From assembly GCA_947650285.1 (NCBI GenBank), contig CANTFL010000673.1:1-64000 (forward strand): DNA of 64,000 nucleotides. The letters run 5' to 3'. Position numbers and translations under genes: made by a program. The notes beneath the pieces were generated by a model. It did no database searches. It was not told the DNA's origin and saw nothing but the letters and a program-made list of their open reading frames with translations. Below are positions 10,490 to 21,589 of this stretch, piece after piece (position 1 is the stretch's first letter; the number at the start of each line of letters is the position of its first letter). The DNA is from Hyaloperonospora brassicae. Lineage: Eukaryota; Oomycota; Peronosporomycetes; Peronosporales; Peronosporaceae.

Positions 10490-11575
10490 ATGCATTCTTG
10501 TGCCGCGGTCACCCGCCATTTGGTTTTCTCTGACGTGGTGATGACAGCACGTGGGACGAGCGAACGCAGTTGCAATCCATTCGTACGCTTCGCATTGGCT
10601 TCAGGGCGCGAGGACAATAGCGTCAACACGGACGTCAAGAGAGAGTTCGGTGTGCACGAGTTCGAGCACACCTTCAAGCACCCGAAGGAGTGCGTAACAA
10701 GCCGTTCGGTGGGAGGCGTCCAGTCTGACGTCAAGCCAGAGACCGTCACCACCCGGCAACCCCTTGAGGTCCAGTCCGCCAGGCCCAAACGCGACGTCAG
10801 GGAGCCAACTGCACGCCTCGCGCTCCTGCTAAAGCTCTATGAAGCACGAAAAGATATGGCCGACACCTCCGTCGACACGTTTGGAACGCACGTGTGCGTA
10901 GCCCCTGGCGTCTCGAGCGCCAAAGTCGAGCGCTTCCAGCTACTCGTAGCAGCGCTGCTTAGCTCTCAGACTCAAGACTCGATCACGTACGCAGCAATGC
11001 AACGTCTGCATCGACTCGGAGCGAGTGAAGAAGGCTTTACGATCGAGACCTTGCAGGCCACAAGCGAAGACGAGCTAAGGGCAGTGCTCAAGCCAGTGGG
11101 GTTCTACCGTCGCAAGGCACGTCAACTCAAGCAAGTAGCGGACACCCTGCGCACGCACTATCACGGGGACATTCCTCGTGCACTGGAGCAGCTCCTCGAG
11201 CTGCCAGGCATTGGATCCAAGATCGGCCGTTTGGTCGCGCTACTTGCATGGGGACACGTGGATGGCATTGTCGTCGACACACACGTTCATCGCGTAGCGC
11301 AGCGACTTGGCTGGGCGTCGACCTCAACTCCGGAAGACACGAGACGAGCGCTCGAGGAGTGGGTCCCTCGCGAACACTGGGGCAGCCTGTCCCTCGCGGT
11401 CGTGGGCTTTGGCCAGGCCGTGTGCACTGCAGCGCGCCCTTCGTGCTCGACGTGTCCACTAGCTCCCACGTGCCCAAGCGCGTCTACGATTGAGTCCCCT
11501 GATACGAACCGCAGCACAAACAAACACGCGGGCAAGAAGCGCCGCACGCGTGACAGCACCAAGTCGGACGCTTGA
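10490..11575 (+). CDS. NTH1: Endonuclease III homologue, bifunctional DNA glycosylase/AP lyase
   Basis: A single-exon frame of 361 aa. Residues from about 120 onward match the HhH-GPD family. The helix-hairpin-helix LPGIGSKIG carries the catalytic Lys, and the following VVDTHVHRV carries the catalytic Asp. The C-terminal C-x6-C-x2-C-x5-C cluster (VCTAARPSC..CPLAPTC) would bind a [4Fe-4S] centre. The enzyme removes oxidised pyrimidines in base excision repair and nicks the abasic site. The first 115 residues are poorly conserved and basic, and could be a nuclear or mitochondrial targeting region. A second in-frame ATG at 10541 is a reasonable alternative start. The gene is convergent with the next gene, 128 bp apart. 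Confidence 0.9.
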   Translation: MHSCAAVTRHLVFSDVVMTARGTSERSCNPFVRFALASGREDNSVNTDVKREFGVHEFEHTFKHPKECVTSRSVGGVQSDVKPETVTTRQPLEVQSARPKRDVREPTARLALLLKLYEARKDMADTSVDTFGTHVCVAPGVSSAKVERFQLLVAALLSSQTQDSITYAAMQRLHRLGASEEGFTIETLQATSEDELRAVLKPVGFYRRKARQLKQVADTLRTHYHGDIPRALEQLLELPGIGSKIGRLVALLAWGHVDGIVVDTHVHRVAQRLGWASTSTPEDTRRALEEWVPREHWGSLSLAVVGFGQAVCTAARPSCSTCPLAPTCPSASTIESPDTNRSTNKHAGKKRRTRDSTKSDA

Positions 11576-11703
11576 GCTTCCACCCTACGCAAAGAGAGAG
11601 AGAGAGAGCACGAGACGCGTCCTCCGAGCACAGCACACATGTATAACGCGTCCAGTCAATTCAATCGGCAAGTGAAACACACACCATGCAATCCCCCGCT
11701 CCT

Positions 11704-12231
11704 CTACGTCGTGTGGATGTACACCCCGAGCAGCAACAGGCCGCAGACCCCCAGCGTGACGACGGCCAGCACCGCCAGCGCACGGTCCGACGCCGCGTCC
11801 GTCTCCGGCGCGAGAGCTGTCGGCCGTGTGGCCGCCGAGGTGGGCAACAAGCTCCTGGACGTGTAGCCAGAGCTTTTGCGGTGCGCATGCAGCCGCAAGA
11901 GACTCCACGCGGTCGAGAGCGACACTGTCGCTTTGCTCACCGACCGCAGCAGCAGCAAAGGCGCGAGACGCACGGCAGCCACTTCCCCCAGATCTTCGTC
12001 GTCTTTGCGCCGCCTCTTCTTCCGTCGCGTCGCTGCCGCCTCATCCACGCGCTTCGGCAGCGCTGCACGGGGCAACAGACCGTTCAGCTCCTGCGTGTCG
12101 TCGTCTTCGCTCTCGTCGTCTTCGCTGTTGCTCGTCATGAGCGGCTGCGACAGCTTTCCCGCGCCTTCGTCCATCACGGAGAACCCTTTGCGCTGATACG
12201 CGGCTTGGAACTGGTTCCACACGTAGTCCAT
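11704..12231 (-). CDS. Tail-anchored protein, function unknown
   Basis: The frame encodes 175 aa. A soluble N-terminal region (MDYVWNQFQAAYQRKGFSV) is followed by an acidic Ser/Asp/Glu stretch (about 33-46), a strongly basic RRKKRRRK patch (about 69-76) and one hydrophobic helix at about 149-170, ending five residues before the stop. One C-terminal helix with no signal peptide is typical of tail-anchored proteins inserted after translation into ER, mitochondrial or peroxisomal membranes. SNARE-like or regulator roles are possible, but no SNARE heptad pattern is evident. It is divergent from the TPR-kelch gene. Confidence 0.6.
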   Translation of the reverse strand: MDYVWNQFQAAYQRKGFSVMDEGAGKLSQPLMTSNSEDDESEDDDTQELNGLLPRAALPKRVDEAAATRRKKRRRKDDEDLGEVAAVRLAPLLLLRSVSKATVSLSTAWSLLRLHAHRKSSGYTSRSLLPTSAATRPTALAPETDAASDRALAVLAVVTLGVCGLLLLGVYIHTT

Positions 12232-12549
12232 AAGGATACGACTGCTAGAGGGAGAGCTCCTGGTCGAACGAGGCGGTGATGGCTTCGCTTCTCGGTCGGT
12301 CGGTCGGTCGGTCGGTCGGTCGAGCGTCTAGGATGACAACTTGAGAAATACGAAAAGGGCAGTGGGTTGAGCATTTGTGTACGCCCATGTGTGTAGGACA
12401 CATATTTTGTACACAAAATTGACTTGGAAATGGTCGTTTGAGACGTTTTGGATTTAAACGAGTAAGACACAGTGCCCACTTTCCATCTCTTTTTCTATTG
12501 CATTTACGGGACGCTATCGACGCCCTCCATCTCTATTTCTTTTTGTCAA
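12232..12549. promoter_or_regulatory. Putative shared promoter region (divergent pair)
   Basis: A 318-bp gap between the starts of the tail-anchored protein and the TPR-kelch gene. It includes the GGTC microsatellite and a pyrimidine-rich stretch just before the kelch gene start (12478-12545). Called from gene orientation only. Confidence 0.35.
12292..12323. repeat. Tetranucleotide (GGTC)n microsatellite
   Basis: Seven to eight uninterrupted copies of a GGTC/TCGG tetramer lie in the gap between two divergent genes. Confidence 0.9.
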
Positions 12550-14419
12550 ATGTCCGACGACCTCTGTCGCGAGCTGCAGCAGCTCTCGGCCGCGCAAGTT
12601 CGGGACCTTCTGAGCGCTAATGGCCATGGAAATCTGCTTCGGGACAATGAACGACCACACAATGAGCGGTTGACGACAAACGCGGCTGACGAGCAGCTCG
12701 CTGTGTATGCTAAGAACGAAGGGAACGCGTTCTTTCGCCAAGGGCTCATGGACGATGCTATTTCTGCGTACACTCGGTCTCTGCACGTGCTTTTCTATAG
12801 ATGAGACGCACTGGCGTCATTGCTGACTGTTTCTTGGTCGTGGCAATGTCTCCAGATGCCTCGCGTTGGACCCGAGTAACGCGGTCTGCCTCTCAAACCG
12901 AGCTGCAGCCTATTTGAAGGTTTAGTGAGTTTATGCGTGTGTTGCTTTTTTGGTTTGGTGGGAGGGTGCGCTGACGTTCCGGTTGCTATGTTTTCACAGA
13001 TAGAGCGATTTGAGCTCGCCATCGCAGACTGCTGCAAGGCGATCGAGGTGGCACCTACAATTAAGGTGCATCTGTTCCTGCCTTCTGTTCATCTCCTCAC
13101 GATACTTTGCTGACCGTTCGTTGTAGTCATATATGCGTAGAGCAACAGCGTACATCGCACTGCATCAGTTTACAAAAGCTGTCACTGATATCGAAGCGGC
13201 TTTGCAGTTTGAGTCGCGCAACAAAGAGTGCTATACGAAGCTTCGATCTATCGTGGATACGGCTACAGATGCGTCAGAGCATGCAGTTCGTGCAAAGCAT
13301 AGAAAAGCGGCTGTACGAGCAGCTGCAATCGTGTCTGTTCGTGAAGGGTGGAAAAAGCATGCTGTACGGGGCAACCCAGGTCCTTCTGCTGTAAACGGAC
13401 ACACTCTTTGGCAAGGAGCAGACAGACAGATTTATCTTTTTGGTGGAAGAGCCGTGCGCGATCAAAAACCTACTGTGTATGTGCTAGATGAAAACGACAT
13501 GTCGAGCTGGGCAGTGGTGCCTACCCGAGACACAATCGCACCGACGTCACGTGCGTGGCACTCGGTCTCATCCATCGGCGACGGAAACAGAGAATTATAC
13601 TGTGTATACGGCGGGGTATCGTCACGAGGTGACGACTCCAGAGTTTACCTGCTGGACTCCGATCCACGTCGCGGATTTCGATGGCTACATCCTCACTGTT
13701 TGCACCGCTCAACGGACAAACCTACTTCCCGGTCAGGCCATGCAGCGATGTCAGTCGTGGAAGAGACCGGCCATCGAGCTGCATACATTTTTGGTGGGCG
13801 AACGAAGCAAGGCGTAAGCAATCAATTACTAGTCGTGCGATGCGATCCGCAACCTGACGTCGCTCCCGCAGGCAGTGATGGCGTGGTGGGCCCGACAGTT
13901 GTTTGGGATGAAATTCGTTCAAACAGTCGTGATGATTGGCCTTTGGCTCGGGACGGTCACTCAATGTGCTTGCTGCAAAGATCAAAACACCATTCGGACC
14001 GACTGATTGTCTTCGGTGGAAATGGCCAGCTTAATGATGAGAGAATGAACGACGTGTGGATATTTGACATCGAGAAGCAGTTTTGGACGATGTTGGAATG
14101 CGTGGGCGATGTTCCGCCACCGCGATCTCATCATACAGCTCATACCGTCGGTGAATTTCTGTTTGTTGTTGGTGGTCGAACTGCTGAGTGTGAGGATAGC
14201 AGCTTATATATGCTGGACGTTGGGAATTGCGAATGGATGAAGGTACCTGTTCCGAGCGACTACGTACTAACTCCTCGTGCTTGGCACTCAAGCGTCCTGA
14301 CCGACAGTGGTAGACTGTTCGTGTTGGGCGGTGGAACCTACATCGGCCCGCTGAAAGATGCTGCGATGTTAGACTTGGGTTACTTTTGGACCAAGGCCTC
14401 ACTTCTGCAGCATCGGTGA
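12550..14419 (+). CDS. TPR-kelch repeat protein
   Basis: The model is join(12550..12776, 12856..12919, 13000..13065, 13127..14419), 549 aa, with three short GT-AG introns (61-80 bp). About 50 N-terminal residues precede three TPR motifs: GNAFFRQGLMDDAISAYTR, ALDPSNAVCLSNRAAAYLK with the CKAIEVAPTIK helix, and YIALHQFTKAVTDIEAALQ. From about residue 175 come five or six kelch blades with a repeated AWHS/GH/HH dyad followed by a hydrophobic strand and GG (CVYGG, YIFGG, IVFGG, FVVGG, FVLGG). The TPR helices probably bind a partner such as a chaperone tail or a complex subunit, and the propeller a second one. No catalytic domain is visible. Exon 1 was ended at 12776 because only that donor keeps both the TPR consensus and the frame. 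Confidence 0.85.
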
Positions 14420-15467
14420 GTCATATGTGATAACTCTCACACAATAAAACAGCAGCATCTGCTGTTATGGTGTTGCCTGCGCAATTGCGTGTCAGTCGTC
14501 GTGGGCACAATCCAGATCCTTCACGTTTGAGGACTGCCTGCTGCTGATGGGACGGTACAAAGTGTGGTGCAAAACGTTGTGCTACGTTATAAAAGGCGCC
14601 TTGCAGAAATTAGATCCGACCAGATTGGCGTTTAAAACTGATGTGACAATTCGACCCATTTGGGGGTCTTTATTCTAATGCAAAGAAAATTAATCTTGGA
14701 GATCGATATTTGCATTACCACGAAGTATTTCATAAATGCTACAAATGTATCCCAAAACCACACCCGCTTTTCTGAATTATCGCTCCACTCACGAGTCCCT
14801 AATGTTTGTTTCCAACCTTGGTGGAAAAGTTCGTACTTCGCGGAAAGTTTCGAATGGTATACAACATTCACCATCAATGACACAGGCGCAACAAAGGTAG
14901 AACTGCAAGGCTAGAAACTACCAGTGTTGTCAATTTGCCGCCTCACTCGTTTGCATAATCGTCATCACCGAAAGAATCGTAGGCCCAGGTCTCACGTTGT
15001 CAGTCTCAACACGTTGGAGAAACTCATTGCAAACCTAGATAAGAAAAAGCGCTGTACGCTTCATGCCAACAAACATGTTTCCAGCTGGACTTGGAGTGGA
15101 CAGCTCGCCACCGCAATCGTCGGATGTCAGATGAAGTGTGGCCCTCTATATTCTTACCCATTACACACCACTGACGCTGTGCCTGCAGGGGTGTATGGTT
15201 TCTTGGGGGCGTAGAAACGAGGCACTGGCACTCACGTACTGATAACAGTACGGAGCAAACTCTCACTGATAGCAAAGGTTGTCAGTGCCCTATCACATCA
15301 CGTACAGAGTACATAGGAAGGCTGAAGTACTAAGTCGATGGAACTTGGTGGTGGGATAGATGAAACTGTGTTGAACATCATAATGTCCCACACCCCTTCT
15401 TTGTTTATTAGTCCTGACATTATAATTGATACGGAAAATGTAAGGTGACGTATACTCACCGCTCATT
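14420..15467. other. Intergenic, no supported gene
   Basis: Short frames only, with no recognised motifs. AT content rises toward the Gypsy-1 insertion site at 15468. Confidence 0.5.
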
Positions 15468-15472
15468 GAGCG

Positions 15473-15948
15473 TGTAGCGGAGCTACACAGCTCCTTAAGT
15501 CAGAGGAAGACTTAACGCTCTTACGAGCAACTTTGGTTCTACGAACCCGACTCAGAGAGTCAACAAGCTCAGAGAGCTTACGGTCCCCGTTCCTGATGGA
15601 CCAAACGATTCAAGAGAATCACAGCACAGAGTGCTCAGGAGCAGCTACCTTCACAGGTATTGCTAGCTCCTATCGATCAAAGACGCCTCGTAAGGCACGT
15701 GTCTTTCAGTGATCAAAAGGGGAACTGAATTTTTATTTCTTTGATTAACCTAAAAGAACACCTTAGAACAACGTATTTAACCTGCCCTAAATAACCTCTT
15801 AAAAGATCTCGCAATCAATTCATGATAGACATCAGTCTTCAACAATTGATACACTCACTGTGATCTAAAATTACTTTATAGGGTAACCCCCTCTCTTGTG
15901 TGCACCACACCTATCGTCGACTACCAGCCGACGTGTAACCCCGTTACA
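15473..15948 (-). repeat. Gypsy-1 3' LTR (left)
   Basis: 476 bp, starting TGTAGCGGAGC and ending CCGTTACA on the plus strand. It aligns over its whole length with 22585-23077 apart from small indels. Confidence 0.92.
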
Positions 15949-15960
15949 CCCTCCCCCGCC
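15949..15960 (-). other. Gypsy-1 polypurine tract
   Basis: On the minus strand a G-rich purine run (GGCGGGGGAGGG) directly abuts the 3' LTR, as expected for plus-strand DNA priming. Confidence 0.7.
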
Positions 15961-16054
15961 AGACTGACGTTACCACCAAACGTCAATCGGCTTCTTTCCT
16001 CGAAGAGGTCGGTGTGTGTGTGCTTAACCTCGCGGTTGCTAAACACGAAACACC

Positions 16055-17354
16055 ATGGCATTGCCACCCAGCGAGTCTCGGACTCTTTCATCTTACCTCG
16101 ACTTCGACGAGGATGTGGACTATGGTAGTGATACCAGTGTCCATGGCGATGACGGGATATCATCCCACTCCGCTGTACCTGAGGCTCGTCCTCTTACAGC
16201 ACCGAATCCGTTCGTTGAACGTGGTGATACCACCGCGCCAGTGGCGCAGCATCATACAACAGATGCAGGTGAGAACATCATCTCGAACCCGCTCGACGAG
16301 CAACAGGAGCTGATCCGTCAGCGTGAGGAGCGTGCTCTACGTCGCACTCATACCCAGGCGGTTATTCGAAACCGGAGTGGTTACGTGTTCTCAACACCAG
16401 ACGTGGAGCAACGCCTCCGTCAAACGGAAGGCCGTAGCCTTTCAACATGGGCCATTGGCCCCGAGGCTACGTCGCCAGAAGATATCGCCTTTCGCAAGGC
16501 TCTAAATGAGAGGTATCTCGAACCAGCCTTTACCACGCAAGGTCAGTACCTTGCGCACCTTGAGAGTCTTTCTCGTGGTGTTTCGTTTCGACCGATAAAG
16601 GGCGTGCCCATCTTGTTGTTCGCTGGCGAACTGCCCGAGGAGGAGGACAATGAGTTCATTCGTTGGGTGTACCGCGAGCGGCATCTTACAGTGTGCCAAC
16701 GCTGCGGGCCAGCGCCGATGTGGCTGACGTTCGTCTGGAACGGAAGCTCCGGTTCGAGCATGCCAATCTCAAGGCCAGAGGCCAGTTGCGTACACGTACG
16801 CGTTATTCTCCGGCTACAATGGTAGCCACGGGTCACGACCCTAAGGTGCGGAGCAACACGCCACCTCCCACCACTATTGGTGAGAAGCGTTCTCGCTCGC
16901 AAGGCGACCCTGGCCACGATGTTCAAAAACATCCACGGCGTAAGGGCAGTCCTGCCGAAGGGGTATCTCATACTTCCACGAGTTCTCCGACTCCGGGTAC
17001 CTCGCCACTTCACCAGATACTGGTATTGGCCACGACGACGACGTCGCTGAAGGAGTCGCTTCACATGGAACTGGTGGTTCCCTTGCTCATCAAGCAGAGT
17101 CGGTGGTGGTCGGGGTACCGAAGGAGGAGCATGAGAAGGTGCTCCGTGAGCTGAGTGGTCTCCAAGAGACATTGGGTAAGACCCAGAGTGCGCTCGACGC
17201 GATGCAAGCCCGTGTTCAAGCATTGGAGTTGGCCTCAGCCCGTGTGGATGGTCAGCTTGACCTCCTGGTTCGGATGCAACAGCCGACGGCATGGCCCTAT
17301 TACCCGGCGCAAGCGCCTCCGAGTTCACATGGGACGGATCCCGATACGGCGTAA
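16055..17354 (+). pseudogene. Antisense ORF inside Gypsy-1 (novel, frameshifted)
   Basis: This reading frame runs opposite to the element. It starts 106 bp inside the left LTR and can be followed for about 430 codons through two frame changes (near 16690-16715 and at 16999/17000). The first part is acidic, Ser/Thr-rich, then charged and helical (QQELIRQREERALRR), then a globular-looking stretch (WAIGPEATSPEDIAFRKAL). The middle is basic with Pro/Ser. The last part is a coiled coil with regular hydrophobic spacing (HEKVLRELSGLQETLGKTQ) and a Pro-rich tail. It resembles no gag, pol or env domain I know. From 16055 to 16873 it lies beyond the end of pol and stands on its own; from 16874 to 17354 it overlaps pol in antisense. 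Function unknown. Confidence 0.6.
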
Positions 17355-20300
17355 GTAAGCCAACGTAGAACACTGGGTGCGTGCGCAGTTTGCGCGGGAG
17401 GTTGAGCGTATACGCCAATCCCTTCTTAGCAATGACCGTGAATGGCCCAATGAAGCGCGGACGCAACTTTGTCTTGAAGACGGCAGACACTACATTTGTA
17501 GGTAGGTTTTTAGCATTGAGTAGAACTTGGTCTCGGACCTCATAACGTTCAATACATCCTCTTGCTTTAGCATCAGCTTGTTCCTTCTGCTTGTCTTGGC
17601 TATCAGCCAGTGCATCACGTACGTGTCGTAACACATTCAAGCGCGTTGCGAGAAACACGCCTACCTGTTTATGAACAGTAGCAGGGCTGATACCAGCAAG
17701 CCTATCGGCCATCTCTCCCCCACCAAGCCCTGAAACACGCAGTGGTAGCGTCAACGGAACGCGAGGGTGTGTGAGACCGTTCACGTAGAATGGAGTAAAG
17801 CCTGTAGAGGCGTGAACAGCGTTATTTAACGCGAACTCAACAACAGGAAGCATCGAACTCCAACGTTTTGGTGTATTAGCGCAAACACTGCGTAATATGT
17901 CATTGATAACGCGATTGACTCGCTCGGTTTGACCATCTGTCTGCGGATGATCTGCCGTGGACATGTCCAAACGTGTGCCGAGCACCTTGAAGATGGACTT
18001 CCAAAACTTCCTAGTGAAGCGAGGGTCTCGGTGAGAGACAATTGCCATAGGCAAGCCGTGTTGTCGAAACACTCGATCGATAAACAGCGAAGCTGTACCT
18101 TCACCATCAATGGTATCTGGCACAGCCGCTAATTGAGCCATCTTGCTCAAACGGTCAACAAAGACCACAATACCCGTATTGCCTTGCACATCTTTCGGCA
18201 GACCGAACATGAAATCCATACTGATGGACCCCCAGCACCCAGAGGGTATAGGCAAACTAGCCAGCGGCGCAGCCGCATGAGCTGAGGGTTTCACCCGTTG
18301 ACACGTTTCACACGTACGCACATATGTGCTTACCCATTTGTAAAGTTTGGACCACCAATAATATTGGCTCACGGAGCTATATGTCTTCTTGCGACCGAGA
18401 TGACCGCCCAACGCAGTATCATGCGCCTCATAGAGGATGCGATACTTCAATTCCTCATCATGAGGGACAACGATACGGGGAGTATCCTCCACATCCGTGC
18501 TATAGCACAACTGGCCTTGATCGATGGGATATCGATGTAGCCTCGCACGCAAACGTGCCGACAATTTAATGTCTGAGTTGTTAAACTCCTCGCTCCCCAG
18601 AGCACGTAGCAAAGCTACACAGTGTTCATCTTTGGCATATGCCGAACGAATGAGGTCTGTGACCGATGGTGACAGAGTCGTAACATGAGCAAGCTCATAG
18701 TCAGGCCTGCGTGACAACGCATCAACCAAAGCATTCTGTTTGCCCGGCTTATACTTCACCTCGAAGTTATATTCCGCAAAGAATGAGAGCCAACGAGCCA
18801 TTCGCTGAGAGAGATGTGGCGACTGGGTCGCAGTGCGTAATGACGCATGATCTGTAAAGATCACAAAAGGCTTAGAGCCAAGCAGATGAACTCTGAATTT
18901 AACTAAAGCATACTTCATTGCAAGTAGCTCTTTGTCATGAACTGGATAGTTCTTTTCAGCTGCTTTCAGCTGCCGGGACTCAAACGCAATGACGCGTTCC
19001 CGTCCATCATTATCTGTTTGTAACAGAGCACTGCCGATGGCAAAGTCAGATGCGTCACAGACGACACTGAAAGATCGCTCAGGATCAGGCAAAGCCAAGA
19101 TTGGCGCATGAAGAAGACTCTCTTTTACAGCCGTAAAGGCTTTCTGCTCGGTGTTCGTCCAACACCATTCCACATCCTTTTTAAGGAGATTGGATAATGG
19201 TCGAGCCATGTCTGCATAGTATGCACTATACTTGTGTAAGTAATTGGCAAGACCAAGCCACTTACGTAAGTCCTTCTGGTTCTGAGGAACCGGCCAATCG
19301 ACTATGGCTTTTATCTTAGCGGGATCCGCTCTAAGACCACGCTTCCCAATGAAGCACCCTAATAGGGAATCTCTTGTGCACCAAAGATGCACTTAGAGGC
19401 GTTGGCATACAACTTGTTTGTGCGCATGCACTCGAGCACTGCTCGTAAGTGGTCGATGTGATTATCCACATCAGACCGGCCGTTCATAGCACGACTATGG
19501 ACAAAGATGTCATCAAAGTAGGTCTGTGCATAACCGCGTTGAGGCCGAAACAGTTGCGTCACAAGACGATTGAACGTAGCTGGCGCGTTTGACAAGCCCT
19601 GTGGCATAACTGGCCACTCCCAGAGCATACCGCTCGGGGTACTAACCGCTGTTAGCGGGATATCTTTCTCACGCATGAGTAATTGGTAATAACCATCGAC
19701 TAAATCGAGTGCACTGTACATCGTACATCCCACCATATTGTTCTGAAGAACATCTTTCCGAGGGATTGGTGTCTGAGCCGGGATCGTGGCAGCATTAAGC
19801 TTATTGTAAGCATGAACAATGCGCCACTTTCCACTGGGCTTTCGAACAAAAAATGTGGGCGTGGAATAAGGAGATTTGCTCTCACGAACCATGCCCGCTG
19901 CGTGATTTGCACGAAAGAAGTCGTCAATGACGTCACACTGTTCCTTGGGTAAAGGCCACTGCCGTGTTACGCAGTATTTAGTTCCAGGAACCAAGTCAAT
20001 TTCATGACGCACACCTCTATCGGGAGGTAAGACGGACGGTGGGTTGTGACACACCACGTCCTGAAACTCCTTTACCAAAGGATAGAACGGATCAAGAGGA
20101 TCCTTAAGGATCGAAGATCCACTACGGGCATCCAATGCCGCCTTTGTGTCCTCAAGGACAGACTCGTCCAATAACGAGGATGAGTTCAACTCAATATCTG
20201 GTCGAATGACCACTAACTCGGATAATTCTCCTGCCTGTAAGGCTTGGCTAAATTCGCCGTCAGACATTTCGTCTAGTTCAAAGAGAGTATCCAAAGGTGG

Positions 20301-21404
20301 AAGAGTCTCAAGACTAATATTGCCATCGATCTGGCCAGTCAACCCATTGACAAGTGTATATAGTGTATTATTACTATTATCACTTCGTGACTTCTTAGAC
20401 GTTGGGCGCTTAACACTTGCCACCTTACGCTGGGATCGTTTCCTCACAGAAACCGTACGCCTCCTAGAGGCCGGGACAGTCGGGTCCCCGTGGTTGCTAT
20501 TTGTCTTAGCACGCTCTAGACGAGAGCTCATGTCTTGAACGACATCTGGTGAAGTGTTACGTAACTCAAACGCTTCACCCAGTGGATTCACACGGACCAC
20601 TTCACGTACAGCATTCGGGCCTAGCCCTGAACGCTCTGGCTTCTCGCCATCAATGTCATTACCGACATTCAGTGAGGTGCCATCACGGCCGCCCCCACTC
20701 TGTGTAATTTCACGTGCCACCGCACTGACATCATGGGAATTACTTCCTGTATGTCCCGCCCGTAGGCCAACCATGCTTGACGCATGCAGTGACTCATTAT
20801 CACAACGAGTATCACTCAACGGAGTACAACTCTCTTCAAACACATTAGAAGAGCTCTGCTCAACATTCATGTCATAGACATTCGAGCTAGTTAGCTCCGA
20901 CATACCAATATCCAGCACATTGACATCTTCCGCCAATGACTCGCGCCAATGGTGCTTTTGTTGCCTAGCAAAGGTGGGTTCATGACTCTCCAAAGCTTCG
21001 CTAGGAACATTGCGCGTGGCGCCTAAGGTTTTAGACCTCCAATCGATCCATGGTTCATGGCGTTCAAGCCATGCCATGCCTAGGATGAGGTCGTATCTCG
21101 AATCCAAGTCAAGGACGAGACAGCGTTCCATGCTATCAAAGTCCAAAAACTTCACGCCCAAGTTCAACGGAACTTTAGGCACAGTAACGCGACTACCCGT
21201 CGCTAACCGAACAGTGATGGAATCACCATCGTGCGCTTTGAGCGCCTCAGCATATTGCTGACTCCCCTCAAGGGAACGGCGTCTAGTATAGTTGCATGAC
21301 GCCCCAGAATCGATTAAGATCGACCAGTGCTTCTCAAAGCCTTTAACTATCGCCTCAGCGACTAACAAGCCAGGCTTGTATCCACGCTCTGTGCTTGCTG
21401 GCAC
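16874..21404 (-). pseudogene. Gypsy-1 pol (protease, RT, RNase H, integrase, chromodomain), frameshifted
   Basis: The first frame starts at 21404 with an aspartic protease motif LIDSGAS (about 21300). After a long low-complexity linker come the RT motifs, including [12 protein letters not shown] and the YFDD catalytic box near 19509-19520. One frameshift near 19380 moves to the next frame, which holds the rest of RT (GLRADPAKI), RNase H (VCDASDFAIGSAL, PVHDKELLAMKYAL), the integrase HHCC (about 18300-18450) and catalytic core (MDFMFGLP, DRDPRFT-like, HPQTDGQTERVN), the GPF segment (FIGPFTVIAK) and a chromodomain (HVKRLLQR, QYLVKWRG). A one-base loss at 16999/17000 shifts the last chromodomain strand; in the shifted frame the stop falls at 16874. 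Confidence 0.9.
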
Positions 21405-21589
21405 GGAGCTCTGTGGGGCTAAGCCCTGTGTTGCTCTACCTCGTAGAAAAGTGACAGAACTCAGTTCTACCCCAGTAGGCCGCCCCGCGCCTACTGGGTG
21501 TCGACGTTTCCCCGTGCCATACCAAGTTTCTGGTTGAGGCTGGGGTTCCGACCCGTAGGAGTCGGTCGTTGCTTACGCAAAGGACAAGT

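Noticed and set aside
16543..16873. Minus-strand extension of Gypsy-1 pol beyond the chromodomain
   Set aside because: After the frameshift at 16999/17000 the chromodomain continues in another frame and ends at 16874; the longer frame here is the shadow of the antisense ORF.
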